DNA from: Saccharopolyspora sp. NFXS83
GTDB taxonomy: Bacteria; Actinomycetota; Actinomycetes; Mycobacteriales; Pseudonocardiaceae
Assembly (NCBI RefSeq): GCF_026241095.1
Contig: NZ_JAPFGB010000039.1
Location: 1 to 55,907, forward strand
Length of the DNA stretch: 55,907 bases
Direction of reading: 5' to 3'
Below are positions 44,670 through 52,610 of this stretch, piece by piece. The position numbers and the translations under genes are program-made. The notes below the pieces were generated by a model. The model was given only the letters and a program-made list of their open reading frames with translations. It did no database searches and was not told the origin of the DNA. Numbering within the stretch: the first letter of the stretch is position 1; each line of letters begins with the position of its first letter.

Positions 44670-45070
44670 GAGCGGCCCCGGGCGGGCGTGTTTCGTGACC
44701 GCCGTCCACGGTCCGTGGCTTCGCGAGGTTTCGTGGTCACGTCGAATTCGATCCGTCGAGGGCGGTCAGGTTCGTCGTGCGGGAAGTCGAGATCTGGGAC
44801 GAATCCTCGTTCGCCTTCGAACCGAACGATGATGTCGAAGCCGTCGCGAACCGATGACGAGATGTCGTTGTCGATGACGATGAGCTGAATTCCGTAGCGG
44901 GCGACCGACGACTTCGCGCCTCGGTGACGAGTTCGATCGAATTCTGGTCTTGCCGGGTTTGCAGCGGTCGTGCTCTCTTGGGCGTGCGAGCGGTTTCCGG
45001 CGGCGGTTCGATGCAATTGGACTTCGTGCGCCGTGGCGCCGAGCCGCTCGTATTCGCAACGTCGGTTCAT
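44510..45070 (-). CDS. Uncertain ORF, 186 residues, coupled to the HAD gene
   Basis: Starts at ATG 45070, overlapping the HAD gene stop as ATGA, which is a common real-gene arrangement. The central part (VARYGIQLIVIDNDISSSVRD, then GFDIIVRFEGERGFVPDLDFP) looks protein-like and the region is less G/C-rich than its surroundings. Against it: the reading frame runs 160 bp into the convergent alpha/beta hydrolase gene, the C-terminus is low-complexity Arg/Ser, and I recognise no family. It may be a horizontally acquired or decaying gene. If it is false, 44670-45066 is a gene-free stretch of about 400 bp. Confidence 0.3.
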   Translation of the reverse strand: MNRRCEYERLGATAHEVQLHRTAAGNRSHAQESTTAANPARPEFDRTRHRGAKSSVARYGIQLIVIDNDISSSVRDGFDIIVRFEGERGFVPDLDFPHDEPDRPRRIEFDVTTKPREATDRGRRSRNTPARGRSQLSACSAQNEVSTRALRTGSCTIHQCPAPSRGATWAPALVADRRCMSCGPPR

Positions 45071-45738
45071 CCGGACAGGAGTTCGTTCGCTCGTTCCAAC
45101 GCGCCGGAGAGGCTGGTGGCGGTGGGGATGCCGCGGTCGGTGAAGTGGTCCAGGGCGTGCAGGGCCGTCGGGCCCGAGTGGTAGACGACGCAGTGCGCGC
45201 CGACGGCCGCGGCGGTCTCGGCGTCGTCCACGGTGTCGCCGATGAGCACGACGTCGCGGGGGTCGGGGGAGCCCAGCGCCGCCAGGTGGCGTTCGATGTG
45301 CGCGGCCTTGGTGTCGGGGGCCGGCTCGGTTCGTCCCTGGACGTGGCGGAAGGAGCTCTCGATCCCGGCTCCGCGCACCGCGGGCAGCAGCACGTCGTGC
45401 GGGCACATCGACAGCAGCGACTGCGTGCCGCCCGCGCCCGTCCAGGCCGCGAGGGCGAAGCGGGCGTCCTCAGCGAGCGATACCTGCGGCAGCGCGAGGT
45501 CGTAGCACTCGTCGAACCTCCGCAGCACCGCCTCCAGTTCGCCGGGGGAGAGGGAGCGGCCCGCGAGCCGGTCGCAGAACGCCGAGATGGGCCGGGTGAA
45601 GTGCCGCTGGTGTTCCTCGAGAGTCACCCGGTACCCGGCATCGGCGAAGGCCGCCGCGACGGAGTCGATCATGACTTGCCCGTCGTCTAGCAGCGTGCCG
45701 TTCCAGTCCCACACGATGTGCCCGTCGAACTCAGCCAC
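45067..45738 (-). CDS. HAD-superfamily phosphatase (phosphoglycolate-phosphatase-like)
   Basis: 223 residues. Motif I is VWDWNGTLLDD (D-x-D with Asp-Trp-Asn, as in a subgroup of HAD phosphatases), with the cap domain after it. Motif II is LLSMCPHD, motif III the TKAAHIERHL lysine region, and motif IV VVLIGDTVDDAETAAAVGA with the acidic cluster. The product is a small soluble phosphatase of unknown substrate. Start ATG at 45738. The stop overlaps an uncertain downstream ORF. Confidence 0.85.
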   Translation of the reverse strand: MAEFDGHIVWDWNGTLLDDGQVMIDSVAAAFADAGYRVTLEEHQRHFTRPISAFCDRLAGRSLSPGELEAVLRRFDECYDLALPQVSLAEDARFALAAWTGAGGTQSLLSMCPHDVLLPAVRGAGIESSFRHVQGRTEPAPDTKAAHIERHLAALGSPDPRDVVLIGDTVDDAETAAAVGAHCVVYHSGPTALHALDHFTDRGIPTATSLSGALERANELLSG

Positions 45739-46030
45739 CGGCGCTCCCCTCGAACCGTCGTACCGGTTCCGAGCCGCCGTCCCGGGAGCAGCGCCGCCGC
45801 CCGCCTGGCCGCGGGACGGCTCGGACCCAGCACGGACCTTGCCCGCCGAGAGCTCGTCATGAACTCGGGCGAAGCCGCATCATCCGGCTGCCATCCGAAG
45901 ATCACCCGAGCAGAGCACCACCCACCACAGCGAGTGCGCATCGCGCGGACGACGGTCCGAGCGACAGGAATCCGTTTCACGCGAACGGGATTCAGGCGGC
46001 GCCCAACGACCCGCCGGGGTCGGCCACCGT
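45739..46030. other. Gene-free spacer before the inverted repeat copy
   Basis: About 290 bp upstream of the HAD gene. I see no ORF with convincing composition, no tRNA and no clear promoter. It leads into the repeat copy at 46031. Confidence 0.5.
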
Positions 46031-46178
46031 CCTGTCAGCGGCGAAGCCGCTGAGCGGTGACCACCTCGATGACCGGGCCACCGGGGGTCTCAGCGGTTTC
46101 CTCGCGAGGACGGAGATGTCCCTCGTGACGGAGCCACTCGGGACATCGATCCCGCAGCGAGGAAACCACTGAGGTTCC
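46031..46178 (-). repeat. Complete inverted copy of dispersed intergenic repeat
   Basis: Read on the minus strand it begins GGAACCTCAGTGGTTTCC, passes TCCCGAGTGGCTCCGTCACG and ends CTCAGCGGCTTCGCCGCTGA, the same order of blocks as the 3.1-kb copy. Its arms 46089-46105 and 46157-46173 pair with one mismatch. Confidence 0.75.
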
Positions 46179-46185
46179 TGACCAT

Positions 46186-46216
46186 CCTGCAAGAACGGCT
46201 CAACCGTTCTTGCAGG
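46186..46216 (-). terminator. Intrinsic terminator of the DUF2637 gene
   Basis: Perfect 13-bp stem CCTGCAAGAACGG / CCGTTCTTGCAGG with loop CTCAA, 7 bp after the leftward stop at 46223. Confidence 0.88.
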
Positions 46217-46222
46217 AACGAC

Positions 46223-47917
46223 TCAACTCTTCGCGGCGCCGACCAGGTCGGCCGGGTCTTGGGCCTGTTCCTGGGCCATGGACTTGCGGACCGCGTTGAT
46301 CTGGCGGCGGCCCCAGCTCTCGGACAGGCCGTAGCGCTTGCCGAGCTCGGCGGGCTTGACCGGCTGGTCCGCTTCCACCGACTTTCGGTAGTCGGCGCGG
46401 GCCGCGGAACGCCTGTCCCGGTCGCTCAACGGGCCGTCGGGGACCGGCGGGAGGGTCAGCGTCTGCTCGGAGTCGCTGACGGTGTCCGCGTCCTTGGCCT
46501 TGGCGGAGCTCTTGTCCGCGTCGCCGCTCGACTTGGAGTTCGCGGCCGTCGCCGTGGCGGTGGACTTCGCGGCTCCGGTGCTCGTGGTGGCCGTGCCGCC
46601 CTTGGCGGTCTCGTCCTTCGCGGGAGCCTCGGGCTCGGGCGAGCTCTCCGCCTTCGCCGCGGTCTCGTCCTTGGCGGGAGCGGACTTCGCTTCGGTGGAG
46701 ACCTTGGGCAGTTCGATCGTCACGGTGGCCGCCTCCGCGCCGTGAACGGTGGTCTCGGCGTTCTTGCCGGATCCGCTCTTGGCGGCCTTCGCCCCCGAAC
46801 CCTTCGCGGTGCTCTTCGACGTGACCGGTGCGGTCGCGGGCTCCTCCGGCTTGCCCGCCGTCGCGGCGGTCTCGGTCTCGGTCCGCGCGGTCTCCGCGTC
46901 GGCAGCGTCCTTCGTGGACGCGCCGGTCCGGGCGGACACCGTGCTGGTCGCGGTGGCTGCGGCGCTCGCCCCGGCCATCTCGCGCACGGGACGAGTAACG
47001 GACTCGGTCTCCGGTTCCGCAACAGGGGGAGCTGCGGGGGCGGTGTCGCTAGTGGTGGAGGTGCGAGGTGCCTCAGCGGCGGCGGTGGAAGCGGTCACCT
47101 CCGGGCGGTCGGCGGGCCGGGACGCGGCCGTCGGCTGCTCCGCGTCGACTCCGTGCGGACTGTTCGCGGCGCCGGTGTCCTCCGATGCCTCCTGCCGAGC
47201 AGGGGCGGCGGTGACGAGGTCCGCGTTGGCGCGCTCGTTGGCGTACTGCTCCTCCTCGGCGCGAGCCGCGGCCTTGAGCGCGGCGGCGCGGCGGGTGCCG
47301 GGCGGGGCGAGCGTGCCGAGGCCGGCGATCTCCTCGACGGGAATGTCGATGACCTGCTTGCGGAACGCCTCGCTGGTGCTGCGGCGGTCCACCATCCAGC
47401 GCAGGACCAGCAGGCCGGGACGCAGCCGGAAGCCGCGCATGCCGTGCTTGGCCTCGTAGTCCGCGCGCAGCTCCAGCAGCACCACGTCGAACACCGCGAC
47501 GGCCGCGATGGGCAGCCCGGCCGCGACGATCTGCGCCTCGTGGCTGGGCTGGTGGATCCAGTTGATCCAGGAGCTGACGCCGGTGAACGCCCACATCAGG
47601 ATCCGCCCGCGCACCGCGGACCGGCCGTTGATCGACGAGCGGTAGGTCATCAGGGTGCACGCGAACGCGGCGCCGTCGAAGGTGGCGGGCACCAACCACG
47701 CCGACCAGTAGGTGAACCCGGCCATCGATTGCATGCCGTACTCGTGCAGGCCGACGAAGCTGGCGCCCCAGCCCATCACGGCGGCCATCGCTACGAAGAT
47801 CAGCGCGGCGATGGACAGCGAACGGCTGCCCCTGTCGCTCGACGCGCCGGGATACCCGTCCGCGCTCATTTCCGGGCTGCTGATCGGGCGCTCGCTGCTC
47901 TTGGCGGCGTCATGCAC
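46223..47917 (-). CDS. DUF2637-domain membrane protein with C-terminal helix-turn-helix
   Basis: 564 residues from GTG at 47917, which has GGAGGA 6 nt upstream; the in-frame start at 47947 is weaker. The N-terminal 150 residues are the DUF2637 part with about four membrane spans (LSIAALIFVAMAAVMGWGASFVGLHEYG and on). A middle of roughly 300 residues is low-complexity Ala/Thr/Lys/Glu-rich and probably disordered. The C-terminus PVKPAELGKRYGLSESWGRRQINAVRKS is a sigma-region-4-like HTH. DUF2637 proteins are best known from transfer (Spd) regions of actinomycete plasmids and integrative elements, but no other transfer gene is near. A membrane-tethered DNA-binding role is possible. Confidence 0.75.
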   Translation of the reverse strand: MHDAAKSSERPISSPEMSADGYPGASSDRGSRSLSIAALIFVAMAAVMGWGASFVGLHEYGMQSMAGFTYWSAWLVPATFDGAAFACTLMTYRSSINGRSAVRGRILMWAFTGVSSWINWIHQPSHEAQIVAAGLPIAAVAVFDVVLLELRADYEAKHGMRGFRLRPGLLVLRWMVDRRSTSEAFRKQVIDIPVEEIAGLGTLAPPGTRRAAALKAAARAEEEQYANERANADLVTAAPARQEASEDTGAANSPHGVDAEQPTAASRPADRPEVTASTAAAEAPRTSTTSDTAPAAPPVAEPETESVTRPVREMAGASAAATATSTVSARTGASTKDAADAETARTETETAATAGKPEEPATAPVTSKSTAKGSGAKAAKSGSGKNAETTVHGAEAATVTIELPKVSTEAKSAPAKDETAAKAESSPEPEAPAKDETAKGGTATTSTGAAKSTATATAANSKSSGDADKSSAKAKDADTVSDSEQTLTLPPVPDGPLSDRDRRSAARADYRKSVEADQPVKPAELGKRYGLSESWGRRQINAVRKSMAQEQAQDPADLVGAAKS

Positions 47918-47962
47918 GGGGGTTCCTCCAGGTTCGCGTGACAGCACGCTCGGCAGTGCCGG

Positions 47963-47968
47963 ATAGTA
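47963..47968 (-). promoter_or_regulatory. Candidate -10 (TACTAT) for the DUF2637 gene
   Basis: Read leftward, TACTAT matches TANNNT and lies about 45 bp before the GTG. No clear -35 is seen. Confidence 0.3.
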
Positions 47969-48084
47969 ACTTGACCATCACCTGGACGAATGACCGGCCG
48001 GTGTTTCTGTGCTAGGAAGCGGCCCGGTATGGATGCAATGTGCAATTTCGACCGTTCAATTGCGACGGTCCGTGCACGCGTCGA

Positions 48085-48975
48085 TCACCTTCCGGGGGCG
48101 AAACTCGCGATCACCTCCGGATGCGCATCGGCCCACCTCGAAGCCGCCGCCTCCTCCTGGCCCTTGGGCGCGCTGTTGATGTCGTTCTCCAGCGACGCCA
48201 ACTGCCGATCGTCGAGCCGGAACTCGTGCACCATTCCGGTCACATCGGGGAAGTCCGCGCTGAACCCTTTCCGCCCGACCGCGTGGATCTGTTCGGCCTG
48301 CCCCATCGCGCCCCGCGGATCTTGCAAATCCTTGATCGGATACTTCGCGTAGGCCCAATGCGGATGCCACAGCGTCACCACGATCGGTGAGCGCGCGTTG
48401 ATCGACCGCTCCAACGAGGCGAGCATCGCCGTGGTCGAGGACGTCTGCAACGCGTACTGCCCGGTCAGGCCGTACTGCGGGATCATCTGATCGCGGGTGA
48501 CCCGGCTGAGGCCCGCTCCCGGATCGATGCCGGTGATGGTGCCGTTGAACTCGGCCGCCCGGCCGCGCAGATCCTCGATCGAGTTCACGTCGGTCAGGTA
48601 GGTCGGCACCGCGATGTTCAACGTGGCCTGGTCGTACCAGACCCCCAAGTCCTCCAGGCGATCGTGGTACTGCGCCCAGTAGTCGGCGTGCGTCTGCGGC
48701 AACCACGCGTCCATGAACAGGTCGATGTTGCCCTGCGCCAACCCGGCGTAGGTCGGTCCGGCCTCCAGCTCCGTCAGCTGCACCTGGTATCCCTGGCGTT
48801 GCAGCAGCACCTTGTAGAGGTTGCTGACCGCGATCGCCTCGTCCCACGCGATGTAGCCGATGGTGATCTTCTTGGTCTGCTGCCCGGTCTCCGGTTGCCT
48901 GCCGCCGCACCCGGCGGCGATCAGCACCAGCGCCGCCAGCAGTGCGACGCAGGCGACCCACCGCGATCTCCGCAT
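48085..48975 (-). CDS. Glycine betaine/choline ABC transporter substrate-binding lipoprotein
   Basis: 296 residues, OpuAC/ProX-like. Lipoprotein signal MRRSRWVACVALLAALVLIAAGCGG with the lipidated cysteine C23. The mature domain begins TKKITIGYIAWDEAIAVSNLYKVLLQRQGY; tryptophans at DEAIAVSN-type and LWHPHWAYAKY positions suit the aromatic cage that binds trimethylammonium groups. It is the last gene of a leftward osmoprotectant operon, 25 bp after the permease gene. The short inverted repeat GCAATT/AATTGC at 48042-48063 lies beyond its stop and may help end transcription. Confidence 0.9.
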   Translation of the reverse strand: MRRSRWVACVALLAALVLIAAGCGGRQPETGQQTKKITIGYIAWDEAIAVSNLYKVLLQRQGYQVQLTELEAGPTYAGLAQGNIDLFMDAWLPQTHADYWAQYHDRLEDLGVWYDQATLNIAVPTYLTDVNSIEDLRGRAAEFNGTITGIDPGAGLSRVTRDQMIPQYGLTGQYALQTSSTTAMLASLERSINARSPIVVTLWHPHWAYAKYPIKDLQDPRGAMGQAEQIHAVGRKGFSADFPDVTGMVHEFRLDDRQLASLENDINSAPKGQEEAAASRWADAHPEVIASFAPGR

Positions 48976-49000
48976 GGCACTTCCCCTTCCTGCGTGGACG

Positions 49001-49873
49001 TCACCCGGCGGGCGCGGTCGTGCGCGCCGCGCGGGAGACGGGTGACCGGTCGGCCAGCACGGCCGTGCTGCGGTCCAGGTAGACGGCGAGGATCACCACG
49101 GCCACCCCGGCTTCGAAGCCCGCGCCCAGCTGCACGCGGGTGACGGCGGTGTAGACCTCGGTGCCCAGCCCTTCGGCGCCGACCATGCCCGCGATGACCA
49201 CCATGGACAGCGACAGCATGATCACCTGGTTGATCCCGGCCATGATCGACGGCATGGCCAGTGGCAGCTGGATGCCGGTGAGGATGCGCCGCGGCGGCGC
49301 CCCGAACGCGGCACCGGCCTCCACCACCTCGCCGTCGACCTGGCGGATGCCCAGCTCGGTGAGCCGCACCCCCGGCGGCAGCGCGAAGATCACCGTGGCG
49401 ATCACGCCCGGCACCGCGCCGATGTTGAAGAAGAAGATGACCGGGATCAGGTACACGAACGCCGGCATCGTCTGCATCAGGTCCAGCACCGGGCGCACCA
49501 CCCGGCTCACCGTCCGGTTCCGGGCGGCCAGGATTCCCAGCGGGACCGCCGCCGCGATCGCGATGGTGCTGGCCACCAGCACCAGCGACAAGGTCTGCAT
49601 GGCGGGCGGGAACTCCCGCATGCTCACCACCAGGCCGAACCCGATGATCGTGAACAGGGCGAAGCGCCAACCCCGGAGCCACCAGGCGAACGCGGTCAGC
49701 ACCAGCACCAGCGCCCACGCCGGCGGCCACAGCAGCACCGCCGTCAGCCCGTCCACGGCCGAGCGCACCACCAGGTCGACGAAGTCGAAGAACGGGCCGA
49801 TGGTGTCGTTGAGCCAGTTCACCAGCGCCTGGAACCAGTCGCCGAGCGGGACGCGCGGGAACTCAGCCATCAT
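49001..49873 (-). CDS. Glycine betaine ABC transporter permease (OpuAB/ProW type)
   Basis: 290 residues, six or seven membrane spans. Family landmarks: N-terminal LGDWFQALVNWLNDTIGPFFDF, the coupling loop EAGAAFGAPPRRILTGIQLPLAMPSIMAGINQ, and VIMLSLSMVVIAGMVGAEGLG. It overlaps the ATPase gene by 11 bp, so translation is coupled. The C-terminus lies on the cytoplasmic side. Uptake of glycine betaine or similar compatible solutes under high osmolarity is the expected role. Confidence 0.92.
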   Translation of the reverse strand: MMAEFPRVPLGDWFQALVNWLNDTIGPFFDFVDLVVRSAVDGLTAVLLWPPAWALVLVLTAFAWWLRGWRFALFTIIGFGLVVSMREFPPAMQTLSLVLVASTIAIAAAVPLGILAARNRTVSRVVRPVLDLMQTMPAFVYLIPVIFFFNIGAVPGVIATVIFALPPGVRLTELGIRQVDGEVVEAGAAFGAPPRRILTGIQLPLAMPSIMAGINQVIMLSLSMVVIAGMVGAEGLGTEVYTAVTRVQLGAGFEAGVAVVILAVYLDRSTAVLADRSPVSRAARTTAPAG

Positions 49874-50900
49874 CGGCCTCCGTCCGTCCGCCGTCGCCCA
49901 GCGCGCGCAGCACCGTCGACGGGCCCACCGTGCCGATCACCCGTCCCTCGGCGTCGACCACCTCCAGCGCGGCGGTCTCGGTGACGCGGCCGAACAACTC
50001 GTGCAGCGGGGTCCGCGCGGGGACGGGGTCGGTGGTCGACGGCCGGGCCGGATCTGCGGTGCGCTCGGCGATGGCTCCCGCGGTCAGCACCCGGCCGCGG
50101 TCCACGTCGCGCACGAACCGCGCCACGTAGGAGTCCGCGGGGCGGCGCAGGATCTCCGATGCGGTGCCGAGCTGCACTATGCGCCCCGCGCGCATCACCG
50201 CGATTCGGTCGCCGAGCCGCATCGCTTCGTTGAGGTCGTGGGTGATGAACACGATCGTCTTGCCCAGCTCGGCCTGCAGCTGCACCAGCTGGTCCTGCAT
50301 GTCCCGCTTGATCAGCGGGTCCAGCGCGCTGAACGCCTCGTCCATCAGCAGCACGTCGGTGCCCGCGGCGAGCGCCCTGGCCAGGCCCACCCGTTGGCGC
50401 ATGCCGCCGGAGAGCTGCTGCGGGAACCGCTGCTCCCACCCGGTCAGGCCCACCATCCGCAACGCCTCGTCGGCCCGCTCCCGGGCCCGCGCCGGTGCGG
50501 CGCCCTGGATGCGGGGGCCGTATTCGACGTTGTCCCGCACGCTGCGGTGCGGCAGCAGCGCGAAGTGCTGGAACACCATGCTCATCGTGCGCTGCCGCAG
50601 TGCGCGCAGCGCCTTGCCGGTGAGCGCGGTGACGTCCTCCTCGTCGACGTACACGCGGCCCTCGGAGGGGGTGAGCAGGCCGTTGAGCATCCGGATCAGC
50701 GTCGACTTGCCGGAACCGGACAGGCCCATCACCACGAAGATCTCGCCGGGCTCGACGGCGAACGACGCGTCCAGCACGGCCACCGTGGTTCCCTCGGCGC
50801 GCAGCCGGTCCCCTCCGACGCCCTCCCGCGACCGGCGCAGCGCGTCCGCCGGGTGCGGTCCGAAGACCTTGCAGAGCCCGTCCACTCGTACCGATGTCAA
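49863..50900 (-). CDS. Glycine betaine ABC transporter ATPase (OpuAA/ProV type) with CBS-like tail
   Basis: 345 residues. Walker A GLSGSGKSTL, signature LSGGMRQRVGLA, Walker B VLLMDEAFSALDPLI, and H-loop FITHDLNEAMRLG; MRQRV and the NEAMRLGDR stretch are typical for ProV/OpuAA. After residue 250 comes an Arg/Pro-rich linker and one CBS-like motif (VVDAEGRVIGTVGPSTVLRAL); ProV proteins use CBS pairs to sense ionic strength, and here only one is clear. Start taken as TTG at 50900 with GGGGCGAGG upstream; GTG at 50885 is the alternative. First gene of the operon. Confidence 0.88.
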   Translation of the reverse strand: MTSVRVDGLCKVFGPHPADALRRSREGVGGDRLRAEGTTVAVLDASFAVEPGEIFVVMGLSGSGKSTLIRMLNGLLTPSEGRVYVDEEDVTALTGKALRALRQRTMSMVFQHFALLPHRSVRDNVEYGPRIQGAAPARARERADEALRMVGLTGWEQRFPQQLSGGMRQRVGLARALAAGTDVLLMDEAFSALDPLIKRDMQDQLVQLQAELGKTIVFITHDLNEAMRLGDRIAVMRAGRIVQLGTASEILRRPADSYVARFVRDVDRGRVLTAGAIAERTADPARPSTTDPVPARTPLHELFGRVTETAALEVVDAEGRVIGTVGPSTVLRALGDGGRTEADDG

Positions 50901-51287
50901 CGCCTCGCCCCCCGTGCGCAGGTCCGGCGCGTCCGAACGGGCCGGTGGAAAGCCACGCGGCCCTCGGGCGTGCGCCGAGGCGGAATGTTGTCCGTGCGCA
51001 CGAGCATACGTCCGGCGTGGACCGCTCCCGCCATTGTCAAAGGTCCTGATCGAACGATCCGAACGGTCTGTGACGTGCGATGACGATTCGATCGGAAAAG
51101 CCGGTGCGCGATGCGGCGAGCACCGGAAGACATGCGCGGCGAGGGTCGTGAATTCCCCGCCTATCGCCGGAATCCGGATTTCCGCCGCCCTGTGGCGAGG
51201 GGGCTCGGTGGCCGGCGTCACGGGCCGCCCGGTCCCGGCTGCTTCTCACGATGTGTAACAGGGCGGCATCGCGTCGGACGGGACGTT
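50901..51287. promoter_or_regulatory. Divergent control region between the betaine operon and mshC
   Basis: About 390 bp without a credible ORF. It holds the inverted repeat GATCG-AA-CGATC (51048-51059), a TTGACA on the minus strand (51040-51035) and a TATGCT (minus, near 51007) with an overlong 26-bp spacing between them. An osmoregulator site is possible but unproven. Confidence 0.35.
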
Positions 51288-51300
51288 TAAGGTCGAGTGC
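51288..51300 (+). promoter_or_regulatory. Predicted leaderless promoter of mshC (-10 TAAGGT)
   Basis: TAAGGT at 51288-51293 ends 7 nt before the ATG at 51301. No ribosome binding site is present between, which fits a leaderless mRNA. Confidence 0.55.
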
Positions 51301-52536
51301 ATGCAAACCTGGTCGTCGGTCCCCGTGCCCCAGGTGCCGGGCACACCCCGTCCCCTCCGGCTCTTCGACACCGCCACCGGTGAGGTCCGGCCCACCACCC
51401 CCGGTCCGGTGGCGCGGATGTACGTCTGCGGCATCACCCCGTACGACGCCACGCACCTCGGTCACGCCGCCACCTACTTGGCGTTCGACCTCGTGCACCG
51501 CCTGTGGCTCGACAACGGTCACGAGGTGCACTACGTGCAGAACGTCACCGACATCGACGACCCGCTGCTCGAACGCGCCGACCGGGACAACGAGGACTGG
51601 ATGGTCCTGGGCATGCGCGAGACCGCGCTGTTCCGCGAGGACATGACCGCGCTGCGCGTGCTGCCGCCGCAGGACTTCATCGGCGCCGTCGAAGCGATGC
51701 CCGAGATCGTCGAGGCCGTCGGCAAGCTGCTCGCCTCCGGCGCGGCCTACCGGGTCGACGACGAGTACCCCGACATCTACTACCGGCACGACACCACCGG
51801 CCGGTTCGGCTACGAGTCGAACTACGGCGCCGACGACATGCTGCACTTCTTCGCCGAACGCGGCGGCGACCCCGGCCGTGCGGGCAAGGAGCACCCGCTG
51901 GACGCGCTGCTGTGGCGAGTGGCCCGGCCCGGCGAACCGTCCTGGGAGTCCGAGCTCGGGCCCGGCAGGCCCGGCTGGCACCTGGAATGTTCGGTGATCG
52001 CGCTCAACCGCCTGCGGATGACCTTCGACGTGCAGGGCGGCGGCTCCGACCTGGCCTTCCCGCACCACGAGTACAGCGCCGCGCACGCCGAGGCGCTGAC
52101 CGGCGAGACCCCGTTCGCGCGGCACTACTGCCACGCGGGCATGGTCGGCCTCGACGGCGAGAAGATGTCCAAGTCCAAGGGCAACCTGGTGTTCGTGTCG
52201 CGGCTGCGCGGTGACCGGGTGGATTCGATGGCGGTGCGGCTCGCGCTGCTCGACGCGCACTACCGCACCGACCGCTCCTGGACGGCTGAGGCGCTCACCG
52301 CCGGAACGGCCCGGCTGGCGCGCTGGCGCGAAGCCGCCGCCCTGACCGCGGGTCCCGCGGCTGCGACGGCGATCGCCGGGCTCCGCGACCGGCTCGCCGA
52401 CGACCTCGACAGCCAGGGGGCGCTGCGCGCCGTGGACGTCTGGGCGGACGAGGCGCTCGGCCAGGGCGGCACCGACGAATCGGCCCCCGGCGAGATCCGG
52501 GCCGCGGTCGACGCGCTGCTGGGCGTGCAGCTGTGA
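51301..52536 (+). CDS. mshC: L-cysteine:1D-myo-inosityl-2-amino-2-deoxy-alpha-D-glucopyranoside ligase
   Basis: 411-residue ligase of mycothiol synthesis: it joins cysteine to GlcN-Ins using ATP, before acetylation by MshD. Descended from cysteinyl-tRNA synthetase: zinc/cysteine site [13 protein letters not shown]-like [32 protein letters not shown], and [11 protein letters not shown] (KMSKS). It lacks the tRNA-binding C-terminal domain of CysS, which supports MshC over a second CysS. Start is ATG at 51301 behind a TAAGGT hexamer. Strong terminator 20 bp after the stop. Convergent with PAC2, as in other actinobacteria. Confidence 0.95.
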   Translation: MQTWSSVPVPQVPGTPRPLRLFDTATGEVRPTTPGPVARMYVCGITPYDATHLGHAATYLAFDLVHRLWLDNGHEVHYVQNVTDIDDPLLERADRDNEDWMVLGMRETALFREDMTALRVLPPQDFIGAVEAMPEIVEAVGKLLASGAAYRVDDEYPDIYYRHDTTGRFGYESNYGADDMLHFFAERGGDPGRAGKEHPLDALLWRVARPGEPSWESELGPGRPGWHLECSVIALNRLRMTFDVQGGGSDLAFPHHEYSAAHAEALTGETPFARHYCHAGMVGLDGEKMSKSKGNLVFVSRLRGDRVDSMAVRLALLDAHYRTDRSWTAEALTAGTARLARWREAAALTAGPAAATAIAGLRDRLADDLDSQGALRAVDVWADEALGQGGTDESAPGEIRAAVDALLGVQL

Positions 52537-52556
52537 CCGGCTGAGACCGAACGTGG

Positions 52557-52591
52557 GAACGCCCTCCGAGCGCTCGGCTCGGAGGGCGTTC
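52557..52591. terminator. Bidirectional intrinsic terminator between mshC and PAC2 gene
   Basis: Perfect 14-bp stem GAACGCCCTCCGAG (52557-52570) with CTCGGAGGGCGTTC (52578-52591), loop CGCTCGG, between convergent genes. Confidence 0.9.
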
Positions 52592-52610
52592 TCGTGTCAG
52601 GGAGGACTCG

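Noticed and set aside
45718-46053. Plus-strand ORF of 111 codons before the inverted repeat copy
   Set aside because: Overlaps the start of the HAD gene on the other strand, runs into the repeat, and shows no protein-like pattern.
46223-47917. Integrated plasmid or conjugative element, suggested by the DUF2637 gene
   Set aside because: No integrase, excisionase, replication protein, TraB-like translocase, att repeat or tRNA gene is visible within 10 kb on either side.
48042-48063. GCAATT/AATTGC inverted repeat as the terminator of the betaine operon
   Set aside because: Only a 6-bp A/T-rich stem with a 10-nt loop and no U-run; too weak to list as a terminator.
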